Origin: an uncultured Parabacteroides sp.
GTDB taxonomy: Bacteria > Bacteroidota > Bacteroidia > Bacteroidales > Tannerellaceae
Direction of reading: 5' to 3'
NCBI GenBank assembly: GCA_937890135.1
Contig: CALBYC010000168.1
Span: forward strand, 1 to 8,267
Length of the DNA stretch: 8,267 nt
A program made the position numbers and the translations under genes. Shown here piece by piece: positions 1-5,713 of the stretch. The stretch's first letter is position 1. Every line of letters begins with the position of its first letter. The notes beneath the pieces were generated by a model, which worked only from the letters and a program-made list of their open reading frames with translations, had not been told where the DNA came from and did not search any database.

Positions 1-58
1 GCTTTAGGCGTATACACGCTTTCCAGGCGTGCCTCTTCAACCACTCGAGCATCTCTCC
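1..58 (-). tRNA. tRNA-Ser (anticodon GGA), 3' part cut off by window edge
   Basis: Read on the minus strand, the molecule begins GGAGAGATGCTCGAG at position 58, which is a typical serine tRNA acceptor and D-arm sequence. The anticodon stem CACGC/GCGTG encloses the loop CTGGAAA, giving anticodon GGA (plus-strand tcc at 22-24), which decodes UCC/UCU serine codons. After the anticodon stem the start of a long variable arm is visible, as expected for a class II tRNA. The remaining variable arm, T arm and acceptor 3' end lie beyond position 1. It is read in the same direction as the hydrolase gene upstream, with about 140 nt between them. Confidence 0.92.
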
Positions 59-84
59 AATTTTGCTCTTCCCTTAAAACGAGT

Positions 85-114
85 GCAAAATACGAAAAAT
101 TTCCCAATTGCAAA
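85..114 (-). promoter_or_regulatory. Candidate proximal promoter for tRNA-Ser
   Basis: On the minus strand a TTTG (111-114) is followed after 18 nt by TATTTTGC (85-92). This is close to the Bacteroidota -33 TTTG / -7 TAnnTTTG pattern but one base short in the -7 box. Transcription would start near position 78, about 20 nt before the tRNA 5' end, which suits a tRNA promoter. It is a motif match only. Confidence 0.4.
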
Positions 115-126
115 CGTTTCAGTGCA

Positions 127-160
127 CAAATCTATACTTTTTGATTGACATATGCACAAA
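127..160 (-). promoter_or_regulatory. Candidate distal promoter for tRNA-Ser
   Basis: On the minus strand a TTTG (157-160) is followed after 22 nt by TAGATTTG (127-134), a full match to the Bacteroidota -7 consensus TAnnTTTG. It lies about 70 nt upstream of the mature tRNA end, so any transcript would need 5' trimming by RNase P. No terminator is visible between the hydrolase gene and this site, so readthrough from upstream is also possible. Confidence 0.35.
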
Positions 161-200
161 TTATCTCGAATAAATTTTCACGTTAATCAAAATTACATGA

Positions 201-995
201 TTAAATACCTTTGTTCACATTTTTAAATACAGAAAGGCTATTTTTTCTTGCTTTTGTCACAACTTCTTCTAAAGATATTTGGTAAATTTGAGCTAATTTT
301 TCCGCTGTTTTCCAAATATACCGCGGTTCGTTCCGCTTTCCCCGGTAAGGCACTGGAGACAAATAGGGCGCGTCGGTTTCCAATACGATTTGCGACATGT
401 CCGTTTGCTGCAGGGTTTCCCCGAGCTTGGAGTTCTTGAACGTGACCACCCCGTTTATCCCAATCTTGAACGAAGGGAGTTTTTTCACCTCTTCCAGTTC
501 CTCCGGCGTTCCCGTGAAACTATGGAAAACTCCGTATAATTTATTCGCTCCTACCTTATATATAGTGTCGAGCACTTCGGGATATGCGTCCCGCGTGTGG
601 ATGGCCACGGGCAGATCCAAATCGATGCTCCAGCGAAGTTGTTCCTCGAACACCTCGATTTGTTGGCGGCGATAGGTCTTGTCCCAAAACAAATCAACCC
701 CAATCTCCCCTATTCCGCAATAAGTGCGCTTGCCCAGCCATGATTCCACGCATCGCAGGCTTTCCGAATACGATGCGGTAACGCTGGTCGGGTGGAATCC
801 CATCATCGGGAAAGCGAAATCGGGATAGCGGTCGCACAAAGCGAGCATGCGGTCTATCGTTTCCAGATCCACATTCGGCAACAACAGCGTGTCGATCCCC
901 GAATCTTGCGCTTCTTTTATCAGCTTGTCCTGTTCAGGGTCGAAATCCTCCAAATATATATGGTCGTGCGTATCTATCAGTTTCATACCGGTCAT
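201..995 (-). CDS. TatD family metal-dependent hydrolase (putative DNase)
   Basis: This 264-residue protein has the full length and motif set of the TatD family, which are cytoplasmic TIM-barrel amidohydrolase-like enzymes usually reported as metal-dependent (3'-5') nucleases. Visible metal-site motifs in order are THDH (H10, H12), GIGEIGVD (E97), AIHTRDA (H133), VFHSFTG (H158) and LETDAPYLSP (D208), so the active site looks intact. The ATG at 995 overlaps the upstream prenyl synthase stop as ATGA, favouring this start through translational coupling. An internal ATG three codons later (MKLIDTHDH) is an alternative. The gene is second in an apparent two-gene unit. The substrate cannot be told from sequence; the family also includes members of unclear physiological role. 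Confidence 0.93.
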   Translation of the reverse strand: MTGMKLIDTHDHIYLEDFDPEQDKLIKEAQDSGIDTLLLPNVDLETIDRMLALCDRYPDFAFPMMGFHPTSVTASYSESLRCVESWLGKRTYCGIGEIGVDLFWDKTYRRQQIEVFEEQLRWSIDLDLPVAIHTRDAYPEVLDTIYKVGANKLYGVFHSFTGTPEELEEVKKLPSFKIGINGVVTFKNSKLGETLQQTDMSQIVLETDAPYLSPVPYRGKRNEPRYIWKTAEKLAQIYQISLEEVVTKARKNSLSVFKNVNKGI

Positions 996-1963
996 GACTT
1001 GCGGTTCATCAGCAAATGGCTGACTTCTTTCAACACTTCCAATTTCCTTTTCTCCACCTTCAAGGCTTCCAAATGGGACATGGCTTCAGCAAAATAGGCT
1101 TCTATCTTTTCTTCGGAAAGTCGTTTCAGTTGCAACTGGTCATATATCCGCGTCACCGCAGCGATCTTTTCTTGCGGGTTAGCGGAAGTGCCCATCCAAC
1201 GCTCCAGGACTTCCTTCTGCCCGGCATCGCTTCTCTTGAACGCATTGATCAGCAAGAAAGTCTTTTTGTCACACAGGATGTCGCCTCCGATGTTCTTCCC
1301 GAAAGTTTTGGGATCGCCATAAACGTCCAGCAAATCGTCTTGCAGCTGGAAGGCCAGGCCGATCGCGATGCCGAACTGATAAAGATGTTCGGCGTCTTCT
1401 TCCGACGCGTCCGCCAATATGGCCCCCATCTTCAATGCGCAAGCCAATAAAACGGCAGTCTTCAGGCGAATCATCTCTATATATTCCTCTTCGCTCACGT
1501 CATTCCTCGTTTCAAATTCCATGTCGTATTGCTGACCGCCACATATCCCGAGAGCCGTCTGCGTGAACAAGTCCAGGACAGGCTTGAGGTGTTCCTTGTC
1601 GGCCTTTGCCATCAGTCGGTATGAGGCTATCAGCATGGCATCCCCCGACAGGATAGCCGTGTTTGCATTCCATGCTTTATGAACGGTGGGCTTGCCACGG
1701 CGCACATCCGCCTCGTCCATCAAATCGTCATGGAGCAACGTGAAGTTGTGGAATACTTCCAGTCCCAATGCCACATCCATGGCGGATGCGATATCCTCCT
1801 TATATATATTGTATGCCATCAAAGTCAAAGCCGGCCTGATTCGTTTTCCCCCGAGCGAGAGCGTGTAGGTGACCGGTTCAAACAAGCTTCTGGGAGGGTC
1901 GTTGAAAACGAGACTGCGGACAGACTGTTCTATCTGCCGGATAATTTCTTCAAATGCAACCAT
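992..1963 (-). CDS. Polyprenyl diphosphate synthase (trans-isoprenyl, FPP/GGPP-type likely)
   Basis: This 323-residue all-helical prenyltransferase condenses isopentenyl diphosphate with allylic diphosphates in the cytoplasm. Family landmarks are complete: LGGKRIRPAL (about 37-46), the first aspartate-rich motif DDLMD (79-83) followed by EADVRRGKPTVH, KTA (168-170), the second aspartate-rich motif FQLQDDLLDVYGD (DDLLD 209-213), and the lysine-bearing GKNIGGDIL..KKT segment (222-235). The first motif is the plain DDxxD form, without the two-residue insert usual in bacterial FPP synthases. Phe74 sits five residues before it, a position where an aromatic residue limits chain length in type I GGPP synthases. 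I infer a short-chain (C15-C20) product, but a longer menaquinone or undecaprenyl precursor is not excluded. Its stop overlaps the TatD-family start by 4 bp. Confidence 0.95.
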   Translation of the reverse strand: MVAFEEIIRQIEQSVRSLVFNDPPRSLFEPVTYTLSLGGKRIRPALTLMAYNIYKEDIASAMDVALGLEVFHNFTLLHDDLMDEADVRRGKPTVHKAWNANTAILSGDAMLIASYRLMAKADKEHLKPVLDLFTQTALGICGGQQYDMEFETRNDVSEEEYIEMIRLKTAVLLACALKMGAILADASEEDAEHLYQFGIAIGLAFQLQDDLLDVYGDPKTFGKNIGGDILCDKKTFLLINAFKRSDAGQKEVLERWMGTSANPQEKIAAVTRIYDQLQLKRLSEEKIEAYFAEAMSHLEALKVEKRKLEVLKEVSHLLMNRKS

Positions 1964-2039
1964 GATTTTATCGAGTTGAGAATTTTATTTGTACGAAACA
2001 CATAGGCCACTTGCCCGTCACACGGGGCCCATGCACAAA

Positions 2040-2070
2040 GAAAAAGGCTGCGCGACATCCACGCAGCCTT
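2040..2070 (-). terminator. Rho-independent terminator of the TonB gene
   Basis: A perfect 9-bp inverted repeat, AAGGCTGCG (2044-2052) and CGCAGCCTT (2062-2070), has a 9-nt loop and begins about 20 nt after the TonB stop. Reading leftwards the stem is followed by a T-rich run (TTTTTCTTT counting the stem end). It separates the TonB unit from the prenyl synthase gene, implying that the latter has its own promoter in 1964-2040. I found no convincing consensus promoter there. Confidence 0.85.
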
Positions 2071-2089
2071 CTCCTCTATAAGATAGTTG

Positions 2090-2785
2090 TTATTGCAGAC
2101 GGAACTGTACCGGCAAGATGAATCTTACACGGACAGGCTTGCCGCGCTGTTCGCCCGGTTTCCATTTAGGCATTTCACTGATCACGCGAACGGCTTCCTT
2201 GTCCAACGACGGGTCAACACCACGCATAACCTGAATATCCACGATTGAACCGTCTCGGTTTACGACGAACGAGCAAACCACACGGCCCTGAATGCCGTTT
2301 TCCTGGGCGATAACCGGGTATTTGATGGCTTTGCTCAAATATTTGAACAATTCGGCAGTACCACCAGGGTATTCCGGTTGTTTTTCAACGACAGTGAAGA
2401 TCTGCTGTGCAGATTCCTCCTCTTCTTCCTCCTGAACAACCGGAGCGACGTAAGTCTGAGTCTGTGCTTCAGAAGCATTATCCTCAGATGTGACGATATC
2501 CTGCTGTTCCAACTCTACGTCATCGTCCACGACGTTCAACATGTCCGTAACGACCGGAGCTGCTGGTGGTGGTGGAGGAGGAGGCGTATTCTCCTGTCTC
2601 GTAATTTCAATTTCCTCTTCAGCGATGATGTCCTGGACACCTTCGTCTGCCGTAGCGACCTTAACATCGCTGGAACTCCATTCGAATCCAACGAACAAGG
2701 CAGCCAAGCCGACAACGAATCCCATCAAGAGACTCAGTGTTTTGCCGCGCTCTAGGTCCGCTTTGGGTGATTTCTTAACTTCCAT
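2090..2785 (-). CDS. TonB family energy transducer
   Basis: This 231-residue protein has a TonB-like architecture. A short cytoplasmic start is followed by one membrane segment (about residues 17-34), an acidic and proline-bearing periplasmic linker with seven consecutive prolines (68-74), glutamate-rich stretches (57-60, 119-124), and a C-terminal TonB domain (about 133-231) with QPEYPGG, KYPVIAQENGIQGRV, GVDPSLDKEAVRVI and W208-KPG. Such proteins, with ExbB/ExbD, pass the proton-motive force to outer-membrane TonB-dependent transporters (SusC-like or BtuB-like in this phylum). The linker is short, and instead of the usual Pro-Lys repeats it is strongly acidic, a form common among Bacteroidota TonB paralogues. 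No exbB or exbD lies in the window. The gene has its own promoter and terminator, so it is likely monocistronic. Confidence 0.93.
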   Translation of the reverse strand: MEVKKSPKADLERGKTLSLLMGFVVGLAALFVGFEWSSSDVKVATADEGVQDIIAEEEIEITRQENTPPPPPPPAAPVVTDMLNVVDDDVELEQQDIVTSEDNASEAQTQTYVAPVVQEEEEEESAQQIFTVVEKQPEYPGGTAELFKYLSKAIKYPVIAQENGIQGRVVCSFVVNRDGSIVDIQVMRGVDPSLDKEAVRVISEMPKWKPGEQRGKPVRVRFILPVQFRLQ

Positions 2786-2824
2786 AAATTATTTATTTAG
2801 TTTAAAATATACTTTTCTACTGGG

Positions 2825-2853
2825 CAAATATACGAAAAAAACAGAACTCCAAA
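2825..2853 (-). promoter_or_regulatory. Candidate promoter of the TonB gene
   Basis: On the minus strand TTTG (2850-2853) is followed after 17 nt by TATATTTG (2825-2832), an exact match to the Bacteroidota -7 element TAnnTTTG. The predicted start leaves an untranslated leader of roughly 30-40 nt before the ATG at 2785. The spacing is slightly shorter than the usual 19-21 nt, so the -33 assignment is weaker than the -7. Confidence 0.55.
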
Positions 2854-2997
2854 TGTATTTCGAGGAAAAAATCAAAAAATTTCTTATTTATGCCCCAAAA
2901 CCTCGCCGGGAATGGAGTTATGGGCAAACGGACAGGCTGCCACTTCCCCCCTCTCCTCGCTGTCCGGAACGAGCATAGGCCGTTTCAGCCAAACAAA
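2854..2997. other. Intergenic region without a recognised gene
   Basis: Between the TonB promoter and the terminator of the monooxygenase-like gene I see no credible coding frame. The left part is A/T-rich and the right part C-rich. A 7-bp inverted repeat, CGGACAG (2929-2935) and CTGTCCG (2960-2966), has a 24-nt loop and no T-run, so it is not called as a terminator. Confidence 0.5.
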
Positions 2998-3033
2998 AAG
3001 GTCATATGCTTTCCGGAAAAAGCATATGACCTT
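2991..3033 (-). terminator. Rho-independent terminator of the ABM-domain lipoprotein gene
   Basis: A perfect 15-bp inverted repeat, AAGGTCATATGCTTT (2998-3012) and its complement (3019-3033), has a 6-nt loop and lies about 80 nt after the stop codon at 3112. On the minus strand it is followed by a T-rich tail (CTTTTTGTTTGG). The stem is AT-rich in its middle but long and perfect. Confidence 0.85.
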
Positions 3034-3111
3034 CTTAGGAAAAGGCCGCACCCTCTCCCGCCGGCAATAACGGCCGTCGCCCCGGAAGGATGCATCCTTT
3101 TTTGTCTTTTA

Positions 3112-3513
3112 TCAGAACTGCTCGATGTTCAGCTCCTCAGCCAGCATGTCAGGGATAGCGCTGGAAAAAGCCTTGAAGTGTTCGGAATTGGCATGGGCAT
3201 TGAAAGCAGCCTCATCTTTATACTCTTCATAAAAGATAAACATGGTAGAGTCGAACGGGGACTGGTACAAGTTGTAGCTGACATTGCCCGGTTCCTGGCG
3301 GGTAGCCTCAACCAACTTGTGCGCCACTTCCGTGAAAGCAGCCTGTTGGCCGTCCTTGACCACGGCACGGCATACAATCGTCTTCTTCTCCTTCTTAGGG
3401 GCAGGAGCCTCTTTCGTTTCTGTTTGCTCAGCAGGCTGAGCGTTACCATTGCATGAAGTCATGCAAAAAGCGGCTAACAACATAGCCATTGACGAAATAA
3501 CAATCTTTTTCAT
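3112..3513 (-). CDS. Lipoprotein with antibiotic-biosynthesis-monooxygenase (ABM/YgiN-like) domain
   Basis: This 133-residue protein starts MKKIVISSMAMLLAAF and has a lipobox-like MTSC, placing the acylated cysteine at residue 21. A charged, proline-bearing linker (22-44) follows, then a single ABM-type ferredoxin-like domain (about 45-120). Characteristic segments are EPGNVSYNLYQ (74-84) and MFIFYEEYKDEAAFNAH (91-107), with SEHFKAF just after (110-116). Relatives act as quinol or heme-type monooxygenases, usually as dimers and usually in the cytoplasm. Here the leader predicts a periplasmic, membrane-anchored form. No acidic lipoprotein export signal follows Cys21, so surface display is not suggested. 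It appears to be a single-gene unit, with its own -7 element and terminator. The substrate is unknown, and the fold alone does not prove oxygenase activity. Confidence 0.85.
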   Translation of the reverse strand: MKKIVISSMAMLLAAFCMTSCNGNAQPAEQTETKEAPAPKKEKKTIVCRAVVKDGQQAAFTEVAHKLVEATRQEPGNVSYNLYQSPFDSTMFIFYEEYKDEAAFNAHANSEHFKAFSSAIPDMLAEELNIEQF

Positions 3514-3555
3514 GATTAACCTTACAATTAGAAATCACAAATAATATTTTCGCCG

Positions 3556-3563
3556 CAAATATA
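3556..3563 (-). promoter_or_regulatory. -7 element of the ABM-domain lipoprotein gene
   Basis: The minus strand reads TATATTTG, an exact match to TAnnTTTG, 42 nt upstream of the ATG at 3513. A TTGG lies upstream but only about 13 nt away, too close for a normal -33 box, so only the -7 is supported. Confidence 0.45.
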
Positions 3564-3670
3564 CGGCATATCCCTCCAACTGCATATTAAAAAGGTGTTA
3601 CTTTTTCGGCATGGACTCAAAAAAATTCAACTCTTTCCCTTGCAAAGCCCGGAATTAATGGAAAAAAATA

Positions 3671-3678
3671 TATTTTTG
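3671..3678 (+). promoter_or_regulatory. -7 element upstream of the sigma-factor stub and glycosidase operon
   Basis: TATTTTTG matches TAnnTTTG exactly and is followed by GC and a purine-containing start region. Transcription from about 3685 would give a leader of about 30 nt before the ATG at 3715 and would run on into the two glycoside hydrolase genes. No -33 box at normal spacing is evident; a TTG at 3640-3642 is too far away. This is the only consensus-like promoter found upstream of the operon. Confidence 0.45.
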
Positions 3679-3714
3679 CATCATGCGGAATCATCACGCG
3701 CTATCCTATATATC

Positions 3715-3819
3715 ATGAAAAAAGTATCAATAGACAAATTCCATGACGACCTTGATTTAGTCATGGCATTGCAAGACGATAGCCAGGAGGCTTTCACTCA
3801 TATATATAACATGAATTAA
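3715..3819 (+). pseudogene. Truncated ECF-type sigma factor N-terminus (34 codons)
   Basis: The frame from the ATG at 3715 encodes MKKVSIDKFHDDLDLVMALQ followed by DDSQEAFTHIYNMN and a TAA. The stretch D-D-L-D-L-V-x-A-L-x-x-D-D-x-x-A-F-x-x-I-Y is what the first 30 or so residues of Bacteroidota ECF sigma factors look like, where the next residues would normally be a K/R-Y-W segment leading into region 2. Here the reading stops instead, and no continuation is found in the other two frames before the next gene at 3841. The rest of the sigma factor (about 150 residues) is missing, so it cannot bind DNA or polymerase as a sigma factor. A start further upstream at 3595 is unlikely because the -7 element lies inside that frame. 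The alternative is a small leader ORF that only resembles a sigma factor. Confidence 0.5.
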
Positions 3820-3840
3820 GTTTCACCTAATAAATCTTAT

Positions 3841-5700
3841 ATGATAAAACAGTATCTTTTATTATCGATAGCCTCACTGATTATTGGAGGCTGTTCAGTC
3901 CCCAAACAAGAGGGGGCGGCTCCGCTTAAAATGATCAATCAAGTGGATTTCTCCCATGTGAAAATCCAAGATTCTTTCTGGTCCCCGAGATTGGAAAAGC
4001 ACACATCGGCAACACTTCCCGTTTGCATCGACCAAATCGAGAACCAGACAGGGCGCATGCAGAATTTCATAAACGCTTCCAAAGGAGAAGGCAAACATTC
4101 TGGCATCTTTTTTGATGATTCGGACGTGTATAAGGCTTTGGAAGGGATTGCTTACAGCCTTATAAACAACCCCGATCCTGAGCTGGAGAGAAAAGCGGAT
4201 GAATGGATCGGACATATTGCCTCGGCACAGCAGCCAGACGGTTATATCAATACTTATTATACGCTGACCGGACTCGAAAAGAGGTGGACCAACATGGACA
4301 TGCATGAAATGTATTGTGCAGGGCATCTCATCGAGGCGGCCGTGGCTTATTATCAAGCGACAGGGAAAAGGACGTTGTTGGATGTTGGCATAAAGATGGC
4401 TAACCACATGATGAGCATTTTCGGACCGGGGAAAAGAGATTGGGTGCCTGGGCATGAAGAAATCGAATTGGCTTTAGTCAAACTTTATCAAACGACAAAA
4501 GAAGAGGAATATCTGGACTTCGCCCACTGGCTATTGGAAGAACGAGGGCACGGGCATGGCAGCAAAGGGGACGACGGCGTTTGGGATCCTGCATATTACC
4601 AAGACGAAATCCCGGTCAGAGACCTGGAAAGCATCTCAGGACATGCAGTCCGCTGCATGTATCTTTATTGCGGCATGGCAGACGTTGCAGCCTTGAGGCA
4701 TGACACTGCCTACATTTCAGCCATGAATAAATTGTGGGATGATGTCGTATTGCGCAACATGTATGTGACAGGAGGGATTGGTTCCTCAAAACATAACGAG
4801 GGTTTTACTGAAGATTATGACTTGCCCAACTTGGAAGCCTATTGCGAGACTTGCGCCTCGGTCGGGATGGTGTACTGGAATCAGCGAATGAATCAGTTCA
4901 CGGGCGATTCCAAATACATCGACGTGCTGGAGCGTTCCATGTATAACGGAGCTTTGGCCGGGGTTTCTCTTTCCGGAGATCGGTTCTTCTATGTAAACCC
5001 TCTTGAGTCGCATGGCGACCATCACCGGAAAGCATGGTATGGATGTGCCTGCTGCCCGAGTCAAATATCGAGGTTCCTGCCTTCCATCGGGAACTATATC
5101 TATGGCCTGTCCAACAATAGCATTTGGGTTAACTTATTCATAGGCAATACTACCGAGATTTCCATAGACAACCAAAAAGTCACTTTAAAAGAGGAAACTA
5201 ATTATCCTTGGGATGGAACTGTCAATCTCTCTATAAATGCGGAGCGACCCGTTAATAAGGATTTAAGAATCCGCATACCGGGATGGTGCCGTAAATATTC
5301 ATTGTCCATCAACGGAGAAAGCAAATCATTCGACGAAGAGAACGGGTATGTCGTTATCTCCGACTGGGAATCAGGAGACAGAATCTCCCTTAACATGGAC
5401 ATGCCTGTCGAACTGGTATCGGCAGACCATCGGGTAAAACAAGATGACGGGAAAAGGGCCATCCAAAGAGGCCCTCTCGTTTACTGCTTGGAAGAGACGG
5501 ACAATAAGCCTGACTATAACAAAATTGCTTTAAAAGGAAATGCCACCTTTGAAATAGTGAATAGCGAAATATTGCCCGGGGTCGCCAAGGTGGTTCAGGC
5601 AAAGGAAGGAGGGAAAACACTGACTTTCATTCCTTATTACGCCTGGGACAACAGGGATGCGGGGAACATGAAAGTATGGATCGATTTGGACGACAATTAA
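3841..5700 (+). CDS. GH127/DUF1680-family beta-L-arabinofuranosidase-like lipoprotein
   Basis: This 619-residue exported glycosidase has a leader of about 17 residues ending in the lipobox IGGC (Cys18). An alpha/alpha barrel follows (about 35-410), then beta-sandwich domains (about 415-619) with IRIPGWC (477-483), QRGPLVYCLE (542-551) and the closing IPYYAWDNR (597-605). The active-site pattern of GH127 enzymes such as Bifidobacterium HypBA1 (Glu322, Glu338, Cys340, Cys417, Cys418) has equivalents in Glu320, the EAYCETCAS segment (Glu336, Cys338) and YGCACCPS (Cys404, Cys405). These residues form a zinc-bound cysteine nucleophile, with Glu320 as likely acid/base. The predicted reaction is retaining release of terminal beta-L-arabinofuranose from plant glycans or glycoproteins; family members with other sugar targets exist. 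It is the first gene of an operon, 13 nt before a paralogue. The ATG at 3841 gives a proper lipoprotein leader. Confidence 0.9.
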   Translation: MIKQYLLLSIASLIIGGCSVPKQEGAAPLKMINQVDFSHVKIQDSFWSPRLEKHTSATLPVCIDQIENQTGRMQNFINASKGEGKHSGIFFDDSDVYKALEGIAYSLINNPDPELERKADEWIGHIASAQQPDGYINTYYTLTGLEKRWTNMDMHEMYCAGHLIEAAVAYYQATGKRTLLDVGIKMANHMMSIFGPGKRDWVPGHEEIELALVKLYQTTKEEEYLDFAHWLLEERGHGHGSKGDDGVWDPAYYQDEIPVRDLESISGHAVRCMYLYCGMADVAALRHDTAYISAMNKLWDDVVLRNMYVTGGIGSSKHNEGFTEDYDLPNLEAYCETCASVGMVYWNQRMNQFTGDSKYIDVLERSMYNGALAGVSLSGDRFFYVNPLESHGDHHRKAWYGCACCPSQISRFLPSIGNYIYGLSNNSIWVNLFIGNTTEISIDNQKVTLKEETNYPWDGTVNLSINAERPVNKDLRIRIPGWCRKYSLSINGESKSFDEENGYVVISDWESGDRISLNMDMPVELVSADHRVKQDDGKRAIQRGPLVYCLEETDNKPDYNKIALKGNATFEIVNSEILPGVAKVVQAKEGGKTLTFIPYYAWDNRDAGNMKVWIDLDDN

Positions 5701-5713
5701 TAAACGATACGCC

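Noticed and set aside
2929..2966. CGGACAG/CTGTCCG inverted repeat as a terminator or operator
   Set aside because: Only 7 bp with a 24-nt loop and no T-run, and not positioned at the end of a gene; compatible with chance.
2490..2978. Plus-strand open frame over the TonB gene with a run of glycines
   Set aside because: The glycine run is the complement of the TonB polyproline codons. The frame runs through the TonB promoter region and has no recognisable domain.
3595..3714. Upstream extension of the sigma-stub frame to an ATG at 3595
   Set aside because: The extension contains the probable -7 element at 3671-3678, and its residues do not resemble a sigma factor N-terminus, so the ATG at 3715 is preferred.
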